Assembly: GCA_937952395.1 (NCBI GenBank)
Contig: CALFYV010000090.1
Location: 1-64,000 of the forward strand
From: an uncultured Bacteriovoracaceae bacterium
Lineage (GTDB): Bacteria > Bdellovibrionota > Bacteriovoracia > Bacteriovoracales > Bacteriovoracaceae
Direction of reading: 5' to 3'
Length of the DNA stretch: 64,000 nt
Position 1 is the first letter of the stretch; each line of letters begins with the position of its first letter. The notes beneath the pieces are model-generated. The model did not search any database. It saw only the letters and a list, made by a program, of their open reading frames with translations, and was not told the DNA's origin. The translations under genes and the position numbers were made by a program. This document shows positions 48,987-56,899 of the stretch, one piece after another.

Positions 48987-49501
48987 TAGTTTATTTTTTC
49001 TTTACCGTTGCGAATAAAAACGTTTTCTTGTCTGCTGACCATGAAATCTCGATAACGTTCTTTTAAGAGCTTATAGTTTTTAGTGGTTCTGTATATTTGG
49101 CGATAATGATTTAATATACAAGTTGTCATGTAATTAAATGCTTTGCCTTTTTCAGGATTGAAACGGTCAATTTTTTCAAAGCAAATCATTACACCTTCTT
49201 GTATAGCATCATCAGAATCCACTATAATGTCTTTTGCGTAAAGGACTAAGTGTTCAGAAAGTGTATAAAAAGCAGTAGCCAGTTCTTTTTGAGAAACATC
49301 AAAATCTGACGCCGCAGTATTAAGTTTGGTTGTATAAAATTTTAAATCGTGGCTGGGCTCTTTGTTATATTGTTCCCTAATTTCTGTTGAGGATTTAACA
49401 TCCTCCATAATTAGTTGATATCTAATTTTTTCTTGTTTAGACTGCTGGAAGCGGCGTATAACATTTTCTAAAAATTTGTTGTTTAGGTATTCTGTACTCA
49501 T
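48983..49501 (-). CDS. gp55-like late sigma factor
   Basis: 172 residues from ATG 49501 with GAGGAAC before it. DDAIQEGVMICFEKIDRFNPEKGKAFNYMTTCILNHYRQIYRTTKNYKLLKERYRDF is the sigma region-2-like segment of T4 gp55 homologues, which directs host RNA polymerase to TATAAATA late promoters. This agrees with the NATAAATA boxes in the window. Region 4 is absent, as in gp55. Confidence 0.85.
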   Translation of the reverse strand: MSTEYLNNKFLENVIRRFQQSKQEKIRYQLIMEDVKSSTEIREQYNKEPSHDLKFYTTKLNTAASDFDVSQKELATAFYTLSEHLVLYAKDIIVDSDDAIQEGVMICFEKIDRFNPEKGKAFNYMTTCILNHYRQIYRTTKNYKLLKERYRDFMVSRQENVFIRNGKEKINY

Positions 49502-49589
49502 GTTCCTCAAATCGAAAAGTAGAATGATATATAGACACTTTACTGCACATTTCTCGCATTTCTTTCTTTTCATGGAACTCTATTAGAAC

Positions 49590-49769
49590 ATGTCTACAGA
49601 TTTCCTAATCACTATATTAGAGCATCCCCACATAGAAAAAGGATACAAAGAATTTAAAAAATATTTAAAAAATAGGGGAAAAACAGAATATGTTGCCGCT
49701 CTTGACCACTTATTAAAGGTTAAATTTAATAACAATGCCTCTGACAATACAGATATTGACAAAAAATAA
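49590..49769 (+). CDS. 59-residue hypothetical protein
   Basis: Read directly: ATG 49590, TAA 49767-49769. MSTDFLITILEHPHIEKGYKEFKKYLKNRGKTEYVAALDHLLKVKF suggests a compact helical fold. It overlaps the glycosyltransferase start by 35 bases in another frame. Divergent from the sigma factor gene. Confidence 0.5.
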   Translation: MSTDFLITILEHPHIEKGYKEFKKYLKNRGKTEYVAALDHLLKVKFNNNASDNTDIDKK

Positions 49770-50691
49770 TGAATCAACCATAGAAAAATGTCTAAGTTCT
49801 GTTGATGGGTTAGGCAAAATAATCATCGTTGATTTAGGATCAAACGACAAAACACTTGATATCTGCAAGAGGAGCGGTTGTGAAATCTTCTCGGAGAAGA
49901 ACGCCCACAACCGCTCCAACCTCAGAAATAAATATCTAAAAAATAATTGGAATCTTTATTTACAGCCTTATGAATTCTTAACAGAGGGCCATGAAGAAAT
50001 ATTAGAAATTACAACAACTCATGAGCCCCATTCCTTCTTATTTAAAGTAGTGCAAGATACAATTATTACAAAAGAAATTAGATTATGGAATAAACAACTT
50101 GAATTCACAAACCCAATCTATGAAAAAGTTCAAGATAAAGATGCATTGGAAACAGAGTCAGTTGCCCTAATTTCAAATCAACACAAAATAGATTTTAAGA
50201 ATTATTTAGATATCATTACCCAGTGGAAAGCCCAAAAACCCTTGGCAGTAGAACCTTATTATTACCATGCCCTTACCCTTTTGTTGTTAGGGAATTATAA
50301 AGAATTTGTCGATTTGGCAGAGTATTACTTGTTCCGTGATCAAGAAACCCAGGCATCTATAATGATGAGATATCATTTAGCCATGGTTCAAGCCTATCAA
50401 TTCGATGAATTTAACAAGGCAATAAAGAACATTTTATTCTGTATTTTAATGAAACCCAACATGGCAGAATTTTGGTGCCTATTAGGCGACATTCATTATA
50501 TTTTAAAAAGCTATGGACAAGCCAGAGAATTTTATGAAAATGCCATGATACTAGGAAGTCAAAGATATCAATCAGATAGATGGCCAATTGATGTGGTTAA
50601 ATATAAAAAACATCCATTATCTATGATGGAAAGCATAAATAAGCTAACATCAGAATTTGAGATATACAGACAAAGCAATGAAATTAAATAA
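49735..50691 (+). CDS. glycosyltransferase family 2 with C-terminal TPR
   Basis: 318 residues. TIQILTKNNESTIEKCLSSVDGLGKIIIVDLGSNDKTLDICK is the GT2 start (DLGSNDKT). The C-terminal half shows TPR-like helix pairs (YHALTLLLLGNYKEFVDLAEYYL, AEFWCLLGDIHYILKSYGQAREFYENAMIL). With the gene at 7807 this is the second TPR/glycosyltransferase combination here. Confidence 0.8.
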   Translation: MPLTIQILTKNNESTIEKCLSSVDGLGKIIIVDLGSNDKTLDICKRSGCEIFSEKNAHNRSNLRNKYLKNNWNLYLQPYEFLTEGHEEILEITTTHEPHSFLFKVVQDTIITKEIRLWNKQLEFTNPIYEKVQDKDALETESVALISNQHKIDFKNYLDIITQWKAQKPLAVEPYYYHALTLLLLGNYKEFVDLAEYYLFRDQETQASIMMRYHLAMVQAYQFDEFNKAIKNILFCILMKPNMAEFWCLLGDIHYILKSYGQAREFYENAMILGSQRYQSDRWPIDVVKYKKHPLSMMESINKLTSEFEIYRQSNEIK

Positions 50692-51748
50692 TCTAATATT
50701 AGCTATATTTATCTTCTTGGTAGTTTTTATGGTTTTAACAATATTAAAACCAAATTTTAAAAATTCAAAAACACCAGAACCAGAGTCGCCACCAATTTCT
50801 ATCTCCCCGGAGACTCCACCACCGCCACCGCCGCCACCAATTGAAACTCCTAATATTACGACTCAAATTCCTAATTATTTATCTTATCCTGATATTATCA
50901 AACAATTAAAAATTTGGAATGAAGAAGCACCTAGGTTAACTGAGGTTGGTGTTTATGGTAAAACTAGCCGTGGCCAAGACATATATTTTATTAGAGTTAC
51001 CAATGAACATACTGATTTAGCTCTAAATGACCAAGGAAATGGAATTTGGAATGTAGAACCAAAATCTAAAGTATTAGTTACGGGTTGTATTCACGGGAAC
51101 GAACCACATTCTACTGCTACTATCATGGCTTACATTGGAAGTATGTTAGCCTCTTATGGTAAAGATGATAAAATAACAAGTTTAATTCAAGGTCGAGAAA
51201 TTTTCTTTGTTCCCGTGGTTTCGCCTGACAGTTATCCTAGAAGTCGTTATGTTGATGGTGTTGATCCTAACCGAGATTTTGAAAATAAAAGATCAGCACC
51301 GATAAGAGAGGTTCAAAAGTTTTTCTTACAACATAAATTCGATGCAGCTTGGTCGGGACATACTTGGGGACGGGTATTTTTATATCCTTGGGGCAAAAGC
51401 ATGACACCTTGTCCAGACGATGCAGTTTATAGAGAAGTTATGGATGAAGTTGCCCAATTGTGTCAGTATCGTTTAATTAGAGCTTGTGAAATGTATACGT
51501 CTAATGGGCTAAACAATCCTCCTATTAGATATGGAATGCCAGGTTGGGGTGGTGGAGAGTTTAGACCAATTTATGGAACTGAGATGGATTGGTACTATGG
51601 CCATGGTGCTTTTGCTGTGGTGTGTGAATATGGAACCCATCAAAGAATTCCATCTCATAGTGAAATTGAAAGTGAATTCAATCGAACATTCAAAGGATTT
51701 CTTTACTTTTTAGAAAAAGCTCCATTGGCGATCAATCGTCCTAATTAA
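50678..51748 (+). CDS. membrane-anchored M14 zinc carboxypeptidase
   Basis: 356 residues from ATG 50678, overlapping the previous stop. An N-terminal anchor (NLILAIFIFLVVFMVLTIL) and a Pro-rich linker (PPPPPPPP) precede the catalytic domain: HGNEPH (HxxE zinc motif), VDPNRDFENK (substrate Arg/Asn), SGHTWG (third ligand) and a C-terminal VCEYGTH. It would act outside the cytoplasm, perhaps trimming peptidoglycan peptides or surface proteins. Confidence 0.8.
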   Translation: MKLNNLILAIFIFLVVFMVLTILKPNFKNSKTPEPESPPISISPETPPPPPPPPIETPNITTQIPNYLSYPDIIKQLKIWNEEAPRLTEVGVYGKTSRGQDIYFIRVTNEHTDLALNDQGNGIWNVEPKSKVLVTGCIHGNEPHSTATIMAYIGSMLASYGKDDKITSLIQGREIFFVPVVSPDSYPRSRYVDGVDPNRDFENKRSAPIREVQKFFLQHKFDAAWSGHTWGRVFLYPWGKSMTPCPDDAVYREVMDEVAQLCQYRLIRACEMYTSNGLNNPPIRYGMPGWGGGEFRPIYGTEMDWYYGHGAFAVVCEYGTHQRIPSHSEIESEFNRTFKGFLYFLEKAPLAINRPN

Positions 51749-52184
51749 GCATAGGACGTTTCATTGCTCGTGGTGGCGGATATTCAGATACCACACAGGT
51801 AATTTCATCTTGATATCTAGCTAGAGCAATTTGCTTAGGAGTGTTTTTTGGAAGTTGAGCGAGTTGTTTAGCCAGATCATTAACATGACAATTAATCACA
51901 GTATGATTGACTTCGTATTCTGGAATTGGGACTTCTTTTTGTGATAAAGAAGGCATTGCTTCTTTCACTTCTTCCTCATTTATTTCACTATCAGAGCCAA
52001 AATATTCTCTCAATTCCTTTTTAGCAGTAGTGAGTAATTTGCGAAAAAATGGCATATTACATGGACAATTAGGATTTTGTAAATATTTAGCTACACCATC
52101 TCGAAGTTCCAAAGGCAAAGTATCTCTAAAGCGACCATCTTTTAAAGCCTCTTTAACTTCCATCAAACCTATTTTTTTCTTCAT
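51741..52184 (-). CDS. hypothetical 147-residue protein
   Basis: Mixed helix and acidic linker (LREYFGSDSEINEEEVKEAMPSLSQKEVP), with NCPCNMP near the middle and a VNHTVINCHVNDLAKQLAQLPKNTPKQIALARYQDEI segment. Overlaps the gene upstream by 32 bases and ends 8 bases inside the convergent carboxypeptidase gene. No family recognised. Confidence 0.55.
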   Translation of the reverse strand: MKKKIGLMEVKEALKDGRFRDTLPLELRDGVAKYLQNPNCPCNMPFFRKLLTTAKKELREYFGSDSEINEEEVKEAMPSLSQKEVPIPEYEVNHTVINCHVNDLAKQLAQLPKNTPKQIALARYQDEITCVVSEYPPPRAMKRPMLN

Positions 52185-52521
52185 ACATTTTCCTCTGATC
52201 TTCTAAGATTTTTTCTTCTAATTCTTTACGTTCTCTGGCTCGTTCTGCAATTTCTTGTTTAGACTCTAAAGCTTTTTGAGTATCAACAATTATTTTCAAT
52301 GACATTGAATAGCCACAATTAGGACATCTAAATTTTCTCTTTTGTTCTCTAAATTTAGAATCAACTGTTTTTTGATTAACAACATCATAGGTTGGAATCT
52401 TTACTTGAATTGGACTTCTTTTAATTTCATGCAATTGTTTTAAATCATTACCATCATTTGTAATTTTTTTCCAATTACAATGTTCACAAAACAATTGAAA
52501 AGTCTTATAATTTTCAGTCAC
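52153..52521 (-). CDS. zinc-ribbon protein
   Basis: 122 residues. FCEHCNW (C12-x2-C15) and RCPNCGYSM (near 70) give a four-Cys zinc ribbon, followed by a long charged coiled coil (RARERKELEEKILEDQRKMYEEKNRF). May bind nucleic acid or another protein. Overlaps the membrane protein gene by 8 bases. Confidence 0.6.
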   Translation of the reverse strand: MTENYKTFQLFCEHCNWKKITNDGNDLKQLHEIKRSPIQVKIPTYDVVNQKTVDSKFREQKRKFRCPNCGYSMSLKIIVDTQKALESKQEIAERARERKELEEKILEDQRKMYEEKNRFDGS

Positions 52522-52828
52522 TTTCTTCCTTTAAATCTACATAGCTTCTTGCTTCTAGATAAACCAAATAAGTTGCCCAAAATGTCGATGCTGCGCTTCC
52601 TGCACAGCCGCACATGAACACAATAAAAGGATTAATGTCAATTAAAATTAATCCGCATACTATGCCCGACCAAAAGCCGGTGCATTGATAGCATTCCACT
52701 AACTTATAAAGTTTTTCCGGGAGAGTTTTTCGAAGAAGTTCTCGAAAAGGTGCCAAAATACTTGAATCGACAATGATCATTGTCATGCCAACTGCGGCCA
52801 ATAAGAACAAAATTAAATTACTTGTCAT
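52514..52828 (-). CDS. DUF1360-like membrane protein
   Basis: 104 residues with two hydrophobic segments (LILFLLAAVGMTMIIVDSSIL and FIVFMCGCAGSAASTFWATYLVYL) around VECYQCTGFWSGIVCGLIL. The CxxCTGFWSG string is that of DUF1360 (phage and sporulation-related membrane proteins). Function unknown. Confidence 0.7.
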   Translation of the reverse strand: MTSNLILFLLAAVGMTMIIVDSSILAPFRELLRKTLPEKLYKLVECYQCTGFWSGIVCGLILIDINPFIVFMCGCAGSAASTFWATYLVYLEARSYVDLKEESD

Positions 52829-52832
52829 AAAA

Positions 52833-53195
52833 TTACTTCCAACTGGATATATAGACTTGAGTGCCCTCTCTGTAACAAACCATGTTTTTTAATTGAAATT
52901 TCTTCAATTCTTCTTCCAAATTTTCAACTGTAGATTGGAAGTTTCTTACAACTTGGTTGTCTAATTTATCTATAGTAACAGGGCAATTAAAATAGTCAAT
53001 TAAAACATCAATTTGCTTTTCCCCAAGAGCATTAAGATAATCCAATGCTGCTTGTTTTCTCAAACCTTTAAGAGAGGGGTTTCTTACAGCAAATTCCCAA
53101 ATATCGACATAGGGCATTAATTCGGGTAATTTTTGCCTTAAATCTTTATTTTTTAGTATTGTGTCTTCAATATTTACAAGATTTATTTTAAGCAT
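52833..53195 (-). CDS. hypothetical 120-residue protein
   Basis: Helical N-terminus (DTILKNKDLRQKLPELMPYVDIWEFAVRNPSLKGLRKQAALDYL), then a coiled coil (QSTVENLEEELKKFQL) and a short beta end (YREGTQVYISSW). First gene of a minus unit divergent from the baseplate gene. No family recognised. Confidence 0.55.
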   Translation of the reverse strand: MLKINLVNIEDTILKNKDLRQKLPELMPYVDIWEFAVRNPSLKGLRKQAALDYLNALGEKQIDVLIDYFNCPVTIDKLDNQVVRNFQSTVENLEEELKKFQLKNMVCYREGTQVYISSWK

Positions 53196-53242
53196 ATACT
53201 AGTATAAAATTAAGTTATCATCAATTTTAGGAGTGTATTTTT

Positions 53243-54304
53243 ATGCCAGATGAGACATATCGCCAGGAGCGAAGACCAATTAAACAGGAAGTAGAACAAG
53301 GAAAGGGACAAGAGCCGATCCCAAGTCCAGAAGAATTTCAAAAAGCAGTTCAAAATCAGCCGGTCAACAGACCTGTTGGCGAGGGATTGCAAATGAAAGG
53401 GTTGCATAATGCACCACCTGAATTTTTGGAAAAAATTAAACAACAAGGGGGACAAGCAAGTTCTTCTTCTTATTCGGACGCTCCTATGAGAGTAACCGGC
53501 AGTGCTAAATTAGAAGAATTGCTTGATAAGATTAAATTATCTACTCAAGTCTACGAAGAAGTAACATTACCTTCGTTGGGTAAATTCTATGACGGTGATG
53601 ATGGCCCTACAAATGGAATTGTAAAATTACGACCCATGACAGGTGAAGAAGAACAAATTCTTGCTACGCCTAGATATATCAAAAAGGGCACTGCTATGGA
53701 TATGATTTTTAGAAATTGTATCCAACCGAATTATGACCCTGCCCAATTCTTGGCGGTTGACAGAACTTTCCTTCTAATCTATCTGAGAGGTATTTCTTAC
53801 AGTAAAGATTATGATGTTGAGGTTACTTGTCCGTTTACCGACAAGAGATTTTCGGAAACTATCGACTTGAATGCTTTAGAGGTAACTACATGTCCTGAGA
53901 ATTTCGGCCCTCAAAACATGCATGATGTGTTACCTAGAACACAAATTGATTTCAAATATCGTTTGGCCAGAGGATTTGATGAACAAAGAATCCAAGAACA
54001 CCGAGAAAGAAGATCAAAGTTTGATAACTCTACTTTAACTGATGATACTCTTCTTTACAGAACTTCATTGTTAGTCGAAGAAATTGGTGGGCTAACTGAT
54101 AAAAATGAATTATTGATTATGATCAAAAAGCTTCCTGTGGAAGATGTGTCATATTTAAGAAACGTTACTAGCGAGCCACCATTTGGCGTTGATACTAAGG
54201 TTACATTAACTTCTAAATTCACTTTGGAAGATTTTGAGATTGAGTTGCCACTTGAAGCAAATTTTTTCTTCCCAAGGCAGAGGAGGACTCAGACCCAAGC
54301 GTAG
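53243..54304 (+). CDS. gp26-like baseplate hub protein (zero frame)
   Basis: 353 residues. After a disordered N-terminus, LPSLGKFYDGDDGPTNGIVKLRPMTGEEEQILATPRYIKKGTAMDMIFRNCI and DRTFLLIYLRGISYSKDYDVEVTCPF fit the T4 baseplate protein family (gp26/gp51). The zero-frame product ends shortly after LEANFFFP. At that point a slippery stretch allows a -1 shift into a second frame encoding 73 more residues, as in tail assembly chaperone pairs. Confidence 0.75.
   Translation: MPDETYRQERRPIKQEVEQGKGQEPIPSPEEFQKAVQNQPVNRPVGEGLQMKGLHNAPPEFLEKIKQQGGQASSSSYSDAPMRVTGSAKLEELLDKIKLSTQVYEEVTLPSLGKFYDGDDGPTNGIVKLRPMTGEEEQILATPRYIKKGTAMDMIFRNCIQPNYDPAQFLAVDRTFLLIYLRGISYSKDYDVEVTCPFTDKRFSETIDLNALEVTTCPENFGPQNMHDVLPRTQIDFKYRLARGFDEQRIQEHRERRSKFDNSTLTDDTLLYRTSLLVEEIGGLTDKNELLIMIKKLPVEDVSYLRNVTSEPPFGVDTKVTLTSKFTLEDFEIELPLEANFFFPRQRRTQTQA
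54259..54268 (+). promoter_or_regulatory. slippery sequence for -1 frameshift
   Basis: A AAT TTT (54259-54265) overlaps T TTT TTC (54262-54268); both are canonical X-XXY-YYZ heptamers in the zero frame. The -1 frame is open from here to the TAA at 54487-54489, while the zero frame stops at 54304. Confidence 0.65.
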
Positions 54305-54489
54305 AGCTATGGAAAAATCTTGAAGAAGAAATGTTTTTCTTTACATATCATCTAAAACAAGATCGAGCGACCACCTTGCGAATGCCAATTAACTCTAGAA
54401 AATGGACTATTGAGCGATTCATCCAACAAAAAAATCGGGAGAATGAAGCAATGGAGGCTGCCAGGAAGAAATCTGCTAAACATACATAA
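54268..54489 (+). CDS. -1 frame extension of the baseplate gene
   Basis: 73 codons without a usable start: no in-frame ATG, GTG or TTG follows the AGAGGAGG at 54279-54286 at proper distance. It reads LPKAEEDSDPSVELWKNLEEEM, a middle FFFTYHLKQDRATTL and RKWTIERFIQQKNRENEAMEAARKK, a compact helical chaperone-like sequence. It would be made as a fusion to the gp26-like protein. An independent product from a non-standard start is the alternative. Confidence 0.6.
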   Translation, partial: LPKAEEDSDPSVELWKNLEEEMFFFTYHLKQDRATTLRMPINSRKWTIERFIQQKNRENEAMEAARKKSAKHT

Positions 54490-54514
54490 AGTAATACTTT
54501 AAAAAGGAAAACAA

Positions 54515-55246
54515 GTGGCAGACAAAGAACGCTTTTCTAACCCCGTTGTGGGCGACAATGTTACTCTAAGATTATTGTCCTATAATTCTAACAATAGAGC
54601 CAGTTTTGACTCAATAGATAAAATAGATATTTATTTCTTGGACCCAGATGAAAAAACCGATCTGAATCCAGATGGACGAAGATTGGTTGAAACAATCGCT
54701 ACAGCCGATATTACAGAAGATGAAGTTGGTGCATATTCTACAGTATTAACTTTAAACTCTGAGCAATATCTTATTGGCAATTGGGTTGATATTTGGACCG
54801 CCACGGTTAGTGGCGACCAAATAGAAATTGAGAATAATTTTCAAATCTATCCAAACTTATGGTTTACCACACCCATCCCCATCATCTATGATTTTAATTT
54901 TGCATTTAGACCCAATAGATTGAAAAAGGGATCGAAAAGATATTTGGCCATTGAAATAACTCCGAACGTTCCAAACAGAGATCAGTTATATTCTTATTAC
55001 GAAAACATTGCAATCACATCTCCGGTGAAAATTTCAATCGAGCAGGAATGCGGAGATTGTTTGCCTGCCGAACAAGATTTGAGATTAGTTGTAGAAGATG
55101 CAGATGTAACTTTGAGAGAGAAATGTATGGCCTATTATTTTCTCGACACTTCTGATATGGCGACCGGGATTTACAATGTTTGGTTCACATTAGAATTGGG
55201 AGAGAACGTTTACGTTTCGGAATCTCAACAACTTCAAATTTTCTAG
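54515..55246 (+). CDS. putative tail or baseplate structural protein
   Basis: 243 residues with GTG start (AAAAAGGAAAAC upstream). Two beta-rich modules (VVGDNVTLRLLSYNSNNRASFDSIDKIDIYFLDPDE and KRYLAIEITPNVPN) plus a conserved-looking ECGDCLPAEQDLRL segment. Fits small baseplate-associated beta proteins, family not recognised. Confidence 0.6.
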   Translation: MADKERFSNPVVGDNVTLRLLSYNSNNRASFDSIDKIDIYFLDPDEKTDLNPDGRRLVETIATADITEDEVGAYSTVLTLNSEQYLIGNWVDIWTATVSGDQIEIENNFQIYPNLWFTTPIPIIYDFNFAFRPNRLKKGSKRYLAIEITPNVPNRDQLYSYYENIAITSPVKISIEQECGDCLPAEQDLRLVVEDADVTLREKCMAYYFLDTSDMATGIYNVWFTLELGENVYVSESQQLQIF

Positions 55247-55293
55247 GTGAACTATTTCACTCGGCACACGAATAACATTGTGAGTACATGAAA

Positions 55294-55317
55294 AACCCCG
55301 CCAAAAATGACGGGGTT
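55294..55317. terminator. hairpin between operons
   Basis: AACCCCG/CGGGGTT stem with a 10-base loop. The T-run lies on the minus side (GGGGTTTTTC), and the plus side has none, so plus-strand termination would be weak. Region 55247-55424 holds no other feature I can support. Confidence 0.45.
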
Positions 55318-55424
55318 CCTTGCTATCCATTGACCATCCTTGATAGACAGCACTCCATTTTATCTATAGGTTATTTGTCTCATTTTACCCATCTTAAACC
55401 TATTTGCTCTAGACAAATTTCAAG

Positions 55425-55452
55425 TTTACAAGCGAAAAACCCATTGTATAAT
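55425..55452 (+). promoter_or_regulatory. sigma70-like promoter
   Basis: TTTACA (55425-55430), 16-base spacer, TATAAT (55447-55452), about 35 bases before ATG 55487. Confidence 0.7.
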
Positions 55453-55486
55453 GATGCCCAGGTTCAAAAATCCTCAGGAGAAAATT

Positions 55487-56869
55487 ATGTCTGACCTGAA
55501 GAAAGCTATTGTTGAACATGATAAACGTGTTGTTCCCAAGACACAAAAAGTAGCCCGACAAATTTGCAAACTTCTCGAAGACATCCTCACTACTCTTGGT
55601 TATGGAGATACTGGGGTTTGGATTGTCTCTCTAAGAAAACAAATCTCTAAGAAGGACAATTGTATGTTCAAAGTCCTTCGGCGTAAAAATCGTGCAATCC
55701 TTTGTAGAGTTAAACCCGGAGATAATAGCACTTGTTGGGAGGCTTTTTTGCGGCCTCCACAAGGGTTGATGCTAGATCAAATCTACAACGATTTGGCAAT
55801 GGTAAAACCCGATGCTACTGTCACTATAGCAAAAAATAGGCTTGCAAAAATTCAAGTGCCTTCCAAAACAACACAATCATCCATTCAAAACAAGGAAACA
55901 AAAATGCCCAACACTCAAGAGACCAGTAAGCCCAAACAAGAAACCAACGAACCTAAAGTGGAAAAGGTTGAAGAGTCTCAAGTGTTGAGTATCCCAAAAG
56001 TTGAACCATCTAGGCTAATGATTCAAGCTGAAGCAAAGCAATCAATCGAATTGCCGGTAGCCGCAAACGCCCAGCGGAATAGCATTTCGCCCACACCTTC
56101 AAATATGCCGCTAGCGATTCCCTACAATGTTAAAAGTGCCAACAAAGATTTATTGGCCTTAGATCATGGCTTAATTGCTTTGGCCATGGGAATTCCCAAG
56201 ACTGCGGGCGGGTATTTGGCAAAGAAGCTCGGCATCCAGATTTTGATTCAAGAATTGGACTTGCGATCTTTTGTAAAATATAATTCTTATTACAACAGTC
56301 CAATGAAGGTGGCTACCACTATTATCGATGGACTCGAACATAATAAACGGTGGGTAACAAGATGGAAGAATGCAACCGGAACCACATTGGGATACCATCT
56401 TAGCCCTGGAGGGGTTCAGAGGATTGAGGATTTGAAACTCAGCATGCCGCAAGAATTGTTGAATCGAATTAACAAGCCAAATTTAGTTAAAATTAAAAAG
56501 ACTTGGCGAAGGTCTGAAAATGAGAGCTATTATCGGCGGCGAGAAGAAGCTAAAACAGCCAATCTCAGCAGAGATAATACTGTTAAAAATATAGACAATG
56601 TGCCTGGTTCTGTGCAGGATATCATCAAAAAGGCAAGGCTCAGCCAGGATAATATCAATGACATTGCAGCCAATTTGTTAGCCTATAAGTCTGGTTTGGA
56701 AATCAATGTTCAAGAAGCTGCCAGTCTTAAAGAAAAACTAAGCAAATTGCAGGAAGAATACGACAAAATTGTTAGCGACATCCAAGCCGCTGAGACTTTG
56801 TTACAAGAGGAAGAGCAAACTTTGGAATTGCTCAAGAGTTCTATTACTAATAAGCTGTTGAATTCATAA
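55487..56869 (+). CDS. hypothetical protein with C-terminal coiled coil
   Basis: 460 residues from ATG 55487 (AGGAGAAAATT upstream). N-terminal 100 residues look folded (RQICKLLEDILTTLGYGDTGVWIVSLRKQISKKDNCMF), then a Lys/Glu/Pro/Thr linker (about 130-210), a second folded part with HGLIALAMGIPKTAGGYLAKKLGIQILIQELDLRSF, and a coiled coil (NVQEAASLKEKLSKLQEEYDKIVSDIQAAETLLQEEEQTLELLKSS). No family recognised. Early-type promoter upstream. Confidence 0.6.
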   Translation: MSDLKKAIVEHDKRVVPKTQKVARQICKLLEDILTTLGYGDTGVWIVSLRKQISKKDNCMFKVLRRKNRAILCRVKPGDNSTCWEAFLRPPQGLMLDQIYNDLAMVKPDATVTIAKNRLAKIQVPSKTTQSSIQNKETKMPNTQETSKPKQETNEPKVEKVEESQVLSIPKVEPSRLMIQAEAKQSIELPVAANAQRNSISPTPSNMPLAIPYNVKSANKDLLALDHGLIALAMGIPKTAGGYLAKKLGIQILIQELDLRSFVKYNSYYNSPMKVATTIIDGLEHNKRWVTRWKNATGTTLGYHLSPGGVQRIEDLKLSMPQELLNRINKPNLVKIKKTWRRSENESYYRRREEAKTANLSRDNTVKNIDNVPGSVQDIIKKARLSQDNINDIAANLLAYKSGLEINVQEAASLKEKLSKLQEEYDKIVSDIQAAETLLQEEEQTLELLKSSITNKLLNS

Positions 56870-56887
56870 AAACTTCATAAAAACTTA

Positions 56888-56895
56888 GCTATATA
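56888..56895 (+). promoter_or_regulatory. late-promoter-like box GCTATATA, 4 bases before ATG
   Basis: GCTATATA-cccc-ATG (56900), a weaker member of the series. Confidence 0.4.
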
Positions 56896-56899
56896 CCCC

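Noticed and set aside
55288..55494. Plus-strand 68-codon frame
   Set aside because: It starts in a hairpin, crosses a sigma70-like promoter and overlaps the real start at 55487; no ribosome site.
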